From a virus: 25,355 nucleotides of DNA. A program made the position numbers and the translations under genes. Positions 6,424-13,462 of the stretch are shown here, one piece after another. The stretch spans positions 1 to 25,355 of the IMG/VR virus record IMGVR_UViG_3300044638_003463. One strand, written 5' to 3'. Each line of letters starts with the position of its first letter. The stretch's first letter is position 1. Under the pieces are notes generated by a model. The model was not told the origin of the DNA. It searched no databases and saw only the letters and a list, made by a program, of their open reading frames with translations.

Positions 6424-6906
6424 TTATGGCAGGACTGTCGCGGAGCCATAAGCGACAACGCTGACTGTGTAGCCAGTAGCGGGAGGAGTGATAGTCAAGA
6501 CCTCGGTGGCTGCTGCGTTGCCCGCATTCGGGTTGTAAATGTTCAGCACTCCTCCGACGCCAACATTGATCGACGAAAACGTGATCTTTCCGAACGCAGT
6601 GCAAGCTACCGCGACCGAGCCGTTAGCCGGTCCTGCTACAGAAATGATGTAGCCCAGCACCCGCGCCGGGACGATGGCAACGCGACTAATCGGATCAAGC
6701 TGAGTGACGCCGTTTACAGTGATGGTCAAGACGCCTGTTCCAACCGTGATCGTATTGCCGGTGGCGGTAGTAAACTCAGCCGCAACGCTCCACTGATCGG
6801 CCAGTGAAACATTGATGTCTGGCACCGAATGCCGGATGGGAGCGCGGACTGCGCTGGCTGCGTAGGAGTTTTGAAGCAGCGTTGAAAGTTTGAATGTAGA
6901 AGCCAT
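6424..6906 (-). CDS. Virion-associated beta-rich protein, paralogue of 6911-7663 (160 aa)
   Basis: ATG 6906 lies four bases after the stop of its larger neighbour. The N-terminal ~35 residues share a pattern with that neighbour: F-x-L...LQNSY...V...VPD. This suggests a duplicated attachment or docking segment. The body is beta-type (GNTITVGTGVLTITVNGVTQL, FGKITFSSINVGVGGVLNIYN) and ends TVSVVAYGSATVLP. There is no catalytic motif and no membrane span. It is probably a small tail-tip or fibre-shaft component. It is the last gene before the tRNA-like element and the lysis cassette. The family is not recognised. Confidence 0.6.
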   Translation of the reverse strand: MASTFKLSTLLQNSYAASAVRAPIRHSVPDINVSLADQWSVAAEFTTATGNTITVGTGVLTITVNGVTQLDPISRVAIVPARVLGYIISVAGPANGSVAVACTAFGKITFSSINVGVGGVLNIYNPNAGNAAATEVLTITPPATGYTVSVVAYGSATVLP

Positions 6907-6910
6907 AAGA

Positions 6911-7663
6911 TTATGAGCCTAGAACCAAGATGTTGACGTTGAGACCGTTGGTTCCGTTAAGGAGAACAGTCAGCGTTTGGGTCGTTGCCGACTTCCTGCC
7001 TGTTGGCGTGGTGTAGATGAATGAACCACCCTCGTAAATTGGCAATGGCACCGACGTGTTTGTCACCACTCCACCGAACCCGTCGCTCTTGATCTGCGCG
7101 CAGATGAGGCCGGTGATGGTCCAGTCGGCCAAGGTGCCAGTGCCGCCAATCGTGTCCACCGCCACCGTCAAAGTGGTCGAGGCGTAGCTGGTCACAGTGC
7201 CTTCCATAAAGTTTGCGGCGTTGGCTGCTGATGTGGCGCGAACTCGCATGTTTGCAACGTAGCCCAATGATGGCGCAACAGTGAACGCTTTAGACGCCAC
7301 CTCGATGGCCAGCGAGGTCGTCGATGCGGCAGTCGGACGAACCGAAGTAGGCGCAACCGCTGGATCGCGCCGCGTCACGGTAATATAAAGCCCGCGCCAG
7401 TAGTTGAACGCCAGAGTGGCGTTGGTAATTGGATTCGTCAGTGCAACGGCAGAGCCGCCGTTGAGTACCGAGTTGACGGTTGTGCCGCTGGTGGCCAGCG
7501 TGTTTGCTCCAGTGCCCGGCACGCCAAACACCTCGAACACCCCGGAAATCAGATCCTCTTCACGCACCACCAAGTCAGGCACTTGCTGAGTTGCGGAGGG
7601 AATGACCGAGTTGCCCGGATAGCTGTTTTGCGCTTTAAGCGTCAACGCGAAGATGTTCGGCAT
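6911..7663 (-). CDS. Virion-associated beta-rich protein (250 aa)
   Basis: Starts at ATG 7663, with TTGACA exactly 14 nt upstream and a 23-nt gap from the previous gene. The N-terminus (MPNIFALTLKAQNSYPGNSV, then VPDLVV) aligns by eye with the start of the 160-aa neighbour. The remaining ~200 residues are Thr/Val/Ala-rich beta segments (SLAIEVASKAFTVAPS, FMEGTVTSYASTTLTVAVDT, TQTLTVLLNGTNGLNVNI). This is the style of tail-fibre shaft or tip proteins, without enzymatic motifs. As an uncoupled start between the glycine-rich fibres and the smaller paralogue it may open a new translation unit. The specific function is unknown. Confidence 0.6.
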   Translation of the reverse strand: MPNIFALTLKAQNSYPGNSVIPSATQQVPDLVVREEDLISGVFEVFGVPGTGANTLATSGTTVNSVLNGGSAVALTNPITNATLAFNYWRGLYITVTRRDPAVAPTSVRPTAASTTSLAIEVASKAFTVAPSLGYVANMRVRATSAANAANFMEGTVTSYASTTLTVAVDTIGGTGTLADWTITGLICAQIKSDGFGGVVTNTSVPLPIYEGGSFIYTTPTGRKSATTQTLTVLLNGTNGLNVNILVLGS

Positions 7664-7677
7664 AAAATGCGGGGTTG

Positions 7678-7683
7678 TGTCAA
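7678..7683 (-). promoter_or_regulatory. Start-associated TTGACA hexamer, exactly 14 nt before ATG 7663
   Basis: The coding strand reads GATTGACACAA in the gap after the TAA of the previous gene. Exactly 14 nt separate the hexamer from ATG 7663. No Shine-Dalgarno-like purine run lies at the usual distance. The six bases after the ATG (CCGAAC), where a -10 box would fall at 17-nt spacing, are not promoter-like. Confidence 0.6.
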
Positions 7684-7686
7684 TCT

Positions 7687-8562
7687 TTAGATGAATGTCA
7701 CGGTCGGTAGGCTGATAAACACGCTGCCGACTTGATGGTGCGTGATGGTCGATCCGGATCGGGTTAGAAGTCGGAGGTTGGCGGTTGTTGCACTAGAGGA
7801 AGGCTTGCTGGCCGACACAACAAACGACGCACTCGATACCGTCCATTTTCGGATGTTTGCGGCAGCCTTCGTGTAATTCTGAAATTGCACAAGCAAACCC
7901 TCCTCGCCGCCTTCACCGTACCCGCCTTGGCCTCCATTTCCTGCATTTTTTGGTTCTGAAGGTGGAGAGTTTGTTCCGCCCGCTCCGCCAGCACCCCCAG
8001 TTCCGGGAGATCCGCTTGACCCATTGCCTCCAGCCACGCCATTTGCCCCTTCTCCTCCTGTCGTCTTACCGCCGCATCCGCCCCCGCCGCCGCCGCCGCC
8101 GCCACCACCCGTACCCCCGACGACGGTCAAAGTCTCTTGATCCGCAGTCGAGAGAGCACCGACTACTTGGCCTGTTGATGGCGTAAATCCGATCTGAAGC
8201 CAAACAGAGAACCCAGTAGCCACCGCTAAAGTTGCGCCTGCTACAGTCGCCACCGATTCCGTCCACCCCCCGCTGCTGGGATTGTTCACATCGTAGGTGC
8301 TCCACGAGACGCCCAGCACTTTACCGCCCAGGATAATGACGTTCTCGCCCGAGAGAACGCCGGTGAAGTCGATAACGCTGGAGGTAGCCGTCGCTCTGCC
8401 CTGCTTGCTTGATACGATGATGCCGTCGTCGGTCTCTTGCAGCGTGATACCGTTGCCAGCAATCGGCATCTGCTCATAGATGGCCTTGCGAAACATGGCC
8501 AGCGTCTTTCCCTTGAGGAAATAGTGCAGGTTGCCAAAGAAGTTGGGAAAATCAGGGAACAA
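7687..8562 (-). CDS. Glycine-rich tail fibre/tip protein, paralogue 3 of 3 (291 aa)
   Basis: Third of three tandem paralogues. The start is TTG 8562, overlapping the previous gene by 11 bases. It is chosen because MFPDFPNFFG then aligns with MLPDIPNFN and MLPELPVID at the starts of the other two. Residues ~1-60 hold the shared GKTL...Q(M/T)PI...I.L.ET head. A beta middle follows (VWLQIGFTPSTGQVVGALS). A polyglycine tract with a central Cys and collagen-like G-rich repeats spans ~150-222. The last ~65 residues (RKWTVSSASFVVS...) form a shared C-terminal beta domain ending in TVTFI. Glycine-rich tips occur in phage adhesins such as the polyglycine-II fold of S16-like gp38, so a receptor-binding role is plausible but unproven. 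Confidence 0.7.
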   Translation of the reverse strand: MFPDFPNFFGNLHYFLKGKTLAMFRKAIYEQMPIAGNGITLQETDDGIIVSSKQGRATATSSVIDFTGVLSGENVIILGGKVLGVSWSTYDVNNPSSGGWTESVATVAGATLAVATGFSVWLQIGFTPSTGQVVGALSTADQETLTVVGGTGGGGGGGGGGGCGGKTTGGEGANGVAGGNGSSGSPGTGGAGGAGGTNSPPSEPKNAGNGGQGGYGEGGEEGLLVQFQNYTKAAANIRKWTVSSASFVVSASKPSSSATTANLRLLTRSGSTITHHQVGSVFISLPTVTFI

Positions 8563-9451
8563 AGGAGCTTATGAAAGTGGCTGCTGGCAGCGTGATGTGA
8601 TACGACCCGGCGTGGTACTGCGTCACCACTCCGTCAGTCTGTGACGCGATACGAACGTAAATGTTGGTGGCCGGTGATGCAGTCGGTTTAGTTGTGTGAA
8701 CCTCAAGACTGGCAGAGGTGATTTGCCAGCGCCTAAACACCATTGAAAGATTCGTGTAGTGGCTAAACGATTTTGCCTGTCCGTTTCCGCCTGCTGCTCC
8801 GTTGCCTCCATCTCCACCTTCGGCTGGTGTTCCTGATTCGGAGTTTGATGTCGAATTAATTCCTCCAGGCGTGTAATAGCCGGGACTGCCAGCAGTTTGT
8901 CCTGATGCGGCCTCACCGGTTGCGCCAGTAGATCCGACCGTGCCATCTCCGCCGGCGCCGCCACCACCACCATCACCACCTGCACCGCCGCCGCCGGTCG
9001 TGACCGACAAATTGGTCGCACCTATAGCCGAAAGCGCGCCGCTCATGTTTGCGTCGGTCTGCGAAAGCTGAATGCGCAGCCACACGCTTTGTCCGTCCGC
9101 CACAGCCAGCGTAGACGGCCCGACGGTAAACTGCTCAGCCAGCCAGTCAGTCGGCAAGGGGTTGCTCATGGTTGGCGTTCCCCATGTAGTGCCAATGACC
9201 CGACCCACGGTAATATCGAGCGCGTTGGTCGCTGGTAGTGACGCCTTAAAATCGTGATTTATTGCGACCGTTGGCGCCACCTCCACCTGCTGGTCGGCGT
9301 GTAGCAGGATACCCGCATTAGTCTCCTCCAGCCGGATGTTGGCGCCTTCGATCGGCGTCTGCATCTTGATCCGCCGCACTATCTTTTCGAGCGTTTTACC
9401 GGTCAGGACGTAAACGTCGCCCAGGTTAAAGTTTGGAATGTCCGGCAGCAT
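8552..9451 (-). CDS. Glycine-rich tail fibre/tip protein, paralogue 2 of 3 (299 aa)
   Basis: Starts at ATG 9451, sharing a base with the previous TGA (TGATG). The N-terminal head MLPDIPNFNLGDVYVLTGKT, then IVRRIKMQTPIEGANIRLEE, matches the other two paralogues. A beta segment (VWLRIQLSQTDANMSGALS) leads into a glycine-rich block at ~155-225 with GGGGAGGDGGGGGAGGDG and G-x-x repeats. The C-terminal domain (RRWQITSASLEVHTTKP..., ending YHAGSYHITLPAATF) corresponds to the C-termini of the others. The middle blocks differ in composition between paralogues while the two ends are kept, as expected for diversified adhesins. Trimer or mixed assembly is possible but cannot be seen in sequence. Confidence 0.7.
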   Translation of the reverse strand: MLPDIPNFNLGDVYVLTGKTLEKIVRRIKMQTPIEGANIRLEETNAGILLHADQQVEVAPTVAINHDFKASLPATNALDITVGRVIGTTWGTPTMSNPLPTDWLAEQFTVGPSTLAVADGQSVWLRIQLSQTDANMSGALSAIGATNLSVTTGGGGAGGDGGGGGAGGDGTVGSTGATGEAASGQTAGSPGYYTPGGINSTSNSESGTPAEGGDGGNGAAGGNGQAKSFSHYTNLSMVFRRWQITSASLEVHTTKPTASPATNIYVRIASQTDGVVTQYHAGSYHITLPAATFISSFVP

Positions 9452-10329
9452 CAGGTGATAATGAAAGTGATGGCCGGAGGTGTGATCGAGATGCTGCCCG
9501 CCACATGCTGCGTGATACTGGTGCCGCTAATGGTCGCCAGTTGAATCCACGAGACTGCCTCACTCGATGCACCCTTGGCTGTGTGAATCGAGATGCCGTT
9601 GATCGACCACTTGCGGATCTGCGCCGTGCCCTTAGTCGCGCGTGTGAAGGTAACGCTTCCTCCCTCACCCCCGGCACCGCCGTAGCCGCCAGCACCGCCG
9701 CTTGCTCCGTAGCTGTTGCCGAGCCCAGTCACCCTAGTTGGCGGAGTTGTAATAATATCCTCCACGATGCCGCCTTGCCCACCGATCCCGGTGAAGTCTC
9801 CGCTGTCTCCGTTGGACCCATCTCTTCCAACAATATCCGGCCACAATCCACTGTTTGCCCCCCCACCACCACCACCACCGCCTCGTCCGCCCGCAGCACC
9901 TGAGATGTTGTAGGTGGTTGTGCCAAGCGGCCCGGTCGTGGTGGTGTCGTTTTCCGACCACAGCACGCTGAGCCACACTTGTGTCACTGTGCCGGTCAGC
10001 GTGCCGCCGATGTAGTTTACTTCCTTCTGCCAGTCCCCCGGCGTCGGATTATCGCCCAGAATGGCACCCCAGAGCGGGTACAGCAGCTTGCCGGGTGCGA
10101 CGACCACATTGGTCCCATCAAGCGACACAGCGAAGCCCAGAGCGAAAGGAGCGGCCACTCCGCCGGAGCCAAGGCGGTCGATAATCTGGCCGTCCTTGGT
10201 CTCGGTGATGATGACCGTCTCGGAGCTGAGCAGCCGCTGGAGCTTGATGCGATCGACCAGACGGTTGAGCAGCCAGCCCGACCGTCCGCCGTTGACCTTC
10301 GGGTCGATGACTGGAAGTTCTGGCAGCAT
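9451..10329 (-). CDS. Glycine-rich tail fibre/tip protein, paralogue 1 of 3 (292 aa)
   Basis: First of the tandem glycine-rich trio, starting at ATG 10329 one base after the stop of the 216-aa tail gene. The N-terminus (MLPELPVIDPKVNGG, then LLNRLVDRIKLQRLL) corresponds to the head segments of its paralogues but has a longer insert. Residues ~140-235 hold a G-rich block starting with an eight-glycine run, then GGAGGYGGAGGEGG. The C-terminal ~60 residues (IRKWSINGISIHTAKG...) end with TQHVAGSISITPPAITFI, matching VTQYHAGSYHITLPAATF and ITHHQVGSVFISLPTVTF in the others. The position right after the tape measure and a putative distal-tail protein points to tail-tip attachment. Confidence 0.7.
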   Translation of the reverse strand: MLPELPVIDPKVNGGRSGWLLNRLVDRIKLQRLLSSETVIITETKDGQIIDRLGSGGVAAPFALGFAVSLDGTNVVVAPGKLLYPLWGAILGDNPTPGDWQKEVNYIGGTLTGTVTQVWLSVLWSENDTTTTGPLGTTTYNISGAAGGRGGGGGGGGANSGLWPDIVGRDGSNGDSGDFTGIGGQGGIVEDIITTPPTRVTGLGNSYGASGGAGGYGGAGGEGGSVTFTRATKGTAQIRKWSINGISIHTAKGASSEAVSWIQLATISGTSITQHVAGSISITPPAITFIIT

Positions 10330-10330
10330 A

Positions 10331-10981
10331 TCAGCCCGGCATCCATTCGTAGATGTAGACCATCGACTGTTTTACAAGGTAGATCGACACGCCATCGCCG
10401 TTGATTGTCTCGATCTCTAGTCCGTCCTGAATCCAGCCAAACGGAAAGTTGTAGACTGGAGTTGTCGGCAGTGACGTGAACGGGTTTGTTGGTGGAGGTG
10501 GCAGCGCCCCGAGTGCGATAGCGTTTTCCGGCCTTGTGGCGGTGTTCGGGAAAAACTCCGTCACTTGGTGGAACGTGCAGCTCAGGTTGATGTATTGGCC
10601 TTGAATCTCGCCCGTGTTCGGTGGCGAACTGCCCGGCACCGTGCCCAGCCCAGTCTTGTACGACTGAATCTTGCTCGACACCGAGCGCTTGACCGCCTGA
10701 GCACCGAGCAAACCCGCCGCCTGCACGTCGAATGAGTAGATGTTTGATCCCTCCTGCGTGACGCTGACGCCATTGAAGTACATGTTCGGGTAAAACGCTG
10801 GCTGCATCCCGGTCGCAAAGTGGGTTGATGCATACGTTGCTGGCGTGTCGGTGCGCGCCCAGTACTTCAGGGTCATCGTGTCCCATCCGCTTTCGGACAC
10901 GGACAAGCGCAGGCCGTTCTCTGCAAGGATTGGATCTGTTGATCCCGGCCAATGCGTGTGGTTTGTGGATGGCGTTGGCAT
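10331..10981 (-). CDS. Putative distal tail / tip protein (216 aa)
   Basis: ATG 10981 lies two bases after the tape-measure stop, in the slot where siphoviruses place distal-tail and tip genes. The protein is beta-rich with many aromatics (SGWDTMTLKYWARTDTPATY, FYPNMYFNGVSVTQEGSNIY) and a helix-like middle (AGLLGAQAVKRSVSSKIQSY). A proline-rich linker at about 158-177 (LPPPPTNPFTSLPTTPVYNF) leads to a C-terminal domain ending in SMVYIYEWMPG. The long first residues lack a signal peptide. I do not recognise a Pfam family. Because no lambda K, L, I or J homologue follows, this may be the main structural hub of a simplified tip. That is an inference from order only. Confidence 0.6.
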   Translation of the reverse strand: MPTPSTNHTHWPGSTDPILAENGLRLSVSESGWDTMTLKYWARTDTPATYASTHFATGMQPAFYPNMYFNGVSVTQEGSNIYSFDVQAAGLLGAQAVKRSVSSKIQSYKTGLGTVPGSSPPNTGEIQGQYINLSCTFHQVTEFFPNTATRPENAIALGALPPPPTNPFTSLPTTPVYNFPFGWIQDGLEIETINGDGVSIYLVKQSMVYIYEWMPG

Positions 10982-10983
10982 AG

Positions 10984-12753
10984 TTAAGCGGCTGCAAGGT
11001 TTTTCAAAATGTCTCTGATGTCCACAAGCGTTGCCTCTTTAGGAAGAGCGTCGGCCCATTTTGGCGTGATGTTTTTTCTCGCTTGTTCACGGAATGCTTC
11101 GCGATCTGTTTTTTCCCGTTCAAGGATATTCCTGCCCTTGTTCTTTTCCTCGGCCTCTTTCTTAAGCCGGGTCATTTCGTCCCGCACGTCGTCATTGAAC
11201 GCCCTCCGCCGTTGGCGCTGCATGTCGTTGTTGTCCCGCATCTCCTGCTTCCTTTCGGCTGGCGTGCGTCCCGCCTTTTCGATCGAGCGTTGCACGGCTT
11301 CGCGGTTTTGGTCTCGCAGTTCAAGAGCCCCTCTCTCGGCTTCGTCTGTAATGCTTTGCTCAAGTCCGAGAATCTCTTCTTTGAGACCGATGATGCGGTT
11401 GTACTGCTCCACTTGACCTTCTGTCACGTTGCGACCGTTTTTGACCGCATCCTCGAACGCCGAGACGGTTAGCTTGTCGAACCCGCCCGGATCGTCGCCC
11501 ATTAAAACATCGCCTTCTGCCTTCAGTGCTTCTTGAGCATTGGTCAGCTTCTCCGCATCAGATCCGGCCATGGACTGCTGAGCCGAGTACACCGCCTCCT
11601 GTACGCTTTTGATTTTGCGCACCGTGTCCTCGTGCAAGCTCAGCAGCTCCTTGGCGTCGGAGATCGCTTGATCGGCTGCCTTCTTGGCGTCGTCTTGTGT
11701 TTGCTTCTCCTTGGCAGCGTCTTCTTGATTGAACCGCTCCTCATTCTGCCACTTGATAGCGTCCAGCTCGCGGTTCTCCTGATTGCCTTTGTCTAAAGCC
11801 TCTTGGAGTTTCTTGCGCTCTTCCGCTGCCTTCAAAGAGTCCGCTTCCGCTGCTTTCTGGCGGTCCAATGCGCGAAGAAGTTTCCTTTGATCTTCATCTT
11901 CAATAGAAACACTACTGCCCAAAAACTTTAGAGAAACCGCTTCTTCGTTAGCTTTAATCTCATTTTGTTTTTTGATTATATAATCTAAAGAGGCCGACAG
12001 CCCGCCTGCAAGCATTTTTGTAAATCCAGAACTGCTTTCTCCGGTCATCTCTTTTAACGTATCAAATTTTGCTTTGATAGCATCAATTTGACCGCCTAGC
12101 CCGCGTTCCAATTTAGGCATGGCCTCAGCCATTTTCAGCAATGTTTCAGCCACCTGCTTTCCGCTTAGGTTCAGCTTCTGCAAGTCCTCCGCGCGAGCCG
12201 ATCCAAACGCTTGAGTGAGAAGTTTAGCGGTGACTGGAAGAGCTTCTTTCAACTGACCAAGCTCTTCCGCCAACGGTTTAGGCGATGCGTAAAGCTGTTG
12301 CAAGCCGTAGATAAACCGGCCCAGCTCTTCGCTTCCTCCACCCCCTGAACCGATTGCATTCTGGAGCGTTCTGATCGTCTTGAATGCGTTCGCTGCACTC
12401 ATGCCTGCGGCCTGAAGTTGAAGCGTTGCCTTCGCCGCAACACCCATATTTAGACCGATTTCAGATGAAAGCTTTTTGAGCTGCTCATATTGCTGCATCC
12501 CCAAAAAGTCATTGCCTGCTGTGGCCTTTAACGCGTTTTGGAGTTTTTCCGCTTCGATGTAGGTTGAGGTAATGTCCTTTGCCACAGAAACAAAAGCCGA
12601 CCCGATGGCGCCACCGATAGCAATGTTCTTCAGCATCGAGAACGTTGCCGACATCTTCGACACCGCCGCATTCGTGTTCTTCATGGCACCGTCCAGCCCG
12701 GTCGTAAATTGACTGGAATCGAGCCTGAGTGATGCGTCTAGCGTAGCTGCCAT
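10984..12753 (-). CDS. Tail tape measure protein (589 aa)
   Basis: Starts at ATG 12753 with TTGACA exactly 14 nt upstream. Residues ~1-240 match the tape-measure N-terminal domain: LRLDSSQFTTGLDGAMKNT, membrane-like LKNIAIGGAIGSAFVSVA at 42-58, and LQAAGMSAANAFKTIRTLQN. Residues ~285-430 are a long charged coiled coil (RQKAAEADSLKAAEERKKLQ), and the C-terminal part is also strongly helical and charged. The tape measure sets tail length and is ejected with DNA. At roughly 1.5 angstroms per residue, 589 residues would give a tail near 90 nm. The chaperone frameshift pair directly upstream is the canonical context. The segment 11900-12080 is noticeably AT-richer than its surroundings. Confidence 0.9.
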   Translation of the reverse strand: MAATLDASLRLDSSQFTTGLDGAMKNTNAAVSKMSATFSMLKNIAIGGAIGSAFVSVAKDITSTYIEAEKLQNALKATAGNDFLGMQQYEQLKKLSSEIGLNMGVAAKATLQLQAAGMSAANAFKTIRTLQNAIGSGGGGSEELGRFIYGLQQLYASPKPLAEELGQLKEALPVTAKLLTQAFGSARAEDLQKLNLSGKQVAETLLKMAEAMPKLERGLGGQIDAIKAKFDTLKEMTGESSSGFTKMLAGGLSASLDYIIKKQNEIKANEEAVSLKFLGSSVSIEDEDQRKLLRALDRQKAAEADSLKAAEERKKLQEALDKGNQENRELDAIKWQNEERFNQEDAAKEKQTQDDAKKAADQAISDAKELLSLHEDTVRKIKSVQEAVYSAQQSMAGSDAEKLTNAQEALKAEGDVLMGDDPGGFDKLTVSAFEDAVKNGRNVTEGQVEQYNRIIGLKEEILGLEQSITDEAERGALELRDQNREAVQRSIEKAGRTPAERKQEMRDNNDMQRQRRRAFNDDVRDEMTRLKKEAEEKNKGRNILEREKTDREAFREQARKNITPKWADALPKEATLVDIRDILKNLAAA

Positions 12754-12764
12754 GAACTTGTTGC

Positions 12765-13016
12765 TTATGTCAATGAGTTGACAAGCCTGCTCGTCTTACG
12801 TTGCTGGATGTAATCCATCGCGTTCTTGATGGTCTCGTCCTCCATCATGTCGTGTCCAACCCACTGGGTTTCGATGCCTTCTTTGACTAGCGCGATGTGC
12901 AAGTATGCAAGCCCGCGACACAGCGGCAACTCCCACAGAATCTCCTGCTCCGTCAGTCCAGTGATTGGCCGCACCAGCGAAACATAGTGCGCTTGAAAGA
13001 CCGGACTGGCTAACGC
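12765..13016 (-). CDS. Tail assembly chaperone extension (gpGT-like), reached by -1 frameshift
   Basis: This frame has no credible start codon of its own between the end of the 150-aa chaperone gene and its conserved part. It is entered by a -1 ribosomal slip at GGGAAAG (13022-13016). After the slip the next codon reuses G13016 (GCG) and 83 residues follow, beginning ALASPVFQAHYVSLVRPITG. The fusion product is 149 + 83 = 232 residues. In lambda and most long-tailed phages the frameshifted G-T protein helps load the tape measure and assemble tail tubes; the extension binds the tail tube protein. The stop lies 11 nt from the tape-measure ATG, the usual arrangement. A helical C-terminus (IKNAMDYIQQRKTSRLVN) is visible. 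Confidence 0.85.
   Translation of the reverse strand, partial: ALASPVFQAHYVSLVRPITGLTEQEILWELPLCRGLAYLHIALVKEGIETQWVGHDMMEDETIKNAMDYIQQRKTSRLVNSLT
12768..12773 (-). promoter_or_regulatory. Start-associated TTGACA hexamer, exactly 14 nt before ATG 12753
   Basis: The coding strand reads CATTGACATAA. The TTG ACA codons are the last two residues before the TAA of the chaperone extension, so the hexamer overlaps coding sequence. The exact 14-nt distance to the tape-measure ATG matches four other gene starts. The gap after the stop is 11 nt and shows no clear Shine-Dalgarno sequence. Confidence 0.6.
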
Positions 13017-13462
13017 TTTCCCTCTGCGCCGGCTGTTTGCACCACCTCGGACTGATTGGCCGTTGAGTCGTTCAGGATGCGCAGGCCGAGACTGATCGCA
13101 TCGCGCTCTTCTGAGATCTTGATGTTGGCGTCGATCCAGTCGTCGCACGCATCAATCAACGCTTGGATGCCTTGCGCGCGCAGCTTACGGAGTTGTGCGG
13201 TCGGCGTGATGCAAACAAAGATCAGCACCTTGCTCAGCGGCGCGAATAGCGAGAACTCGTCAAAGCAGGCATCCAGCGTTGGAAAGCCGGACTTGTGGCA
13301 CATTGAAACCCAGATGTCTTTACGCGAACAAGACACGCCCTCGAAGGTTTTCCCCTTCCACTCATAGGCCGCATTAAATGCGTCCGTTCTGCGTTGCTCC
13401 TGCTCGTTTGGCAGGTTCACTAATGAAATCCCGTCGTCCTCTTGGGTTTGAATATCTATCAT
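13010..13462 (-). CDS. Tail assembly chaperone, short form (gpG-like, 150 aa)
   Basis: ATG 13462 overlaps the preceding stop as ATGA. The 150-residue product is mostly helical after residue ~25 (TDAFNAAYEWKGKTFEGVSC, QLRKLRAQGIQALIDACDDW) and ends in a low-complexity polar tail (NDSTANQSEVVQTAGAEGKR). The slippery site sits in that tail. Size, place immediately before the tape measure, and the frameshift signal define it as the gpG-type chaperone, even though its sequence does not obviously resemble lambda gpG. Most ribosomes would stop here, making excess short form, and a minority would slip to make the long form. The ratio is known to matter for tail assembly in lambda. Confidence 0.8.
   Translation of the reverse strand: MIDIQTQEDDGISLVNLPNEQEQRRTDAFNAAYEWKGKTFEGVSCSRKDIWVSMCHKSGFPTLDACFDEFSLFAPLSKVLIFVCITPTAQLRKLRAQGIQALIDACDDWIDANIKISEERDAISLGLRILNDSTANQSEVVQTAGAEGKR
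13016..13022 (-). promoter_or_regulatory. Programmed -1 frameshift slippery site GGGAAAG
   Basis: The heptamer is in phase as G GGA AAG, with GGA and AAG being zero-frame codons four and three positions before the TAG of the chaperone gene. It is the same heptamer used at the lambda G/GT junction. The -1 frame is open for 84 codons up to the tape-measure gene. I did not identify a clear downstream stimulatory pseudoknot. Confidence 0.85.

Noticed and set aside
7900-9900. G-rich coding strand as a regulatory G-quadruplex or repeat array such as CRISPR
   Set aside because: The pattern is fully explained by glycine codons in three coding genes; there are no equal-length spacers and no palindromic repeats.
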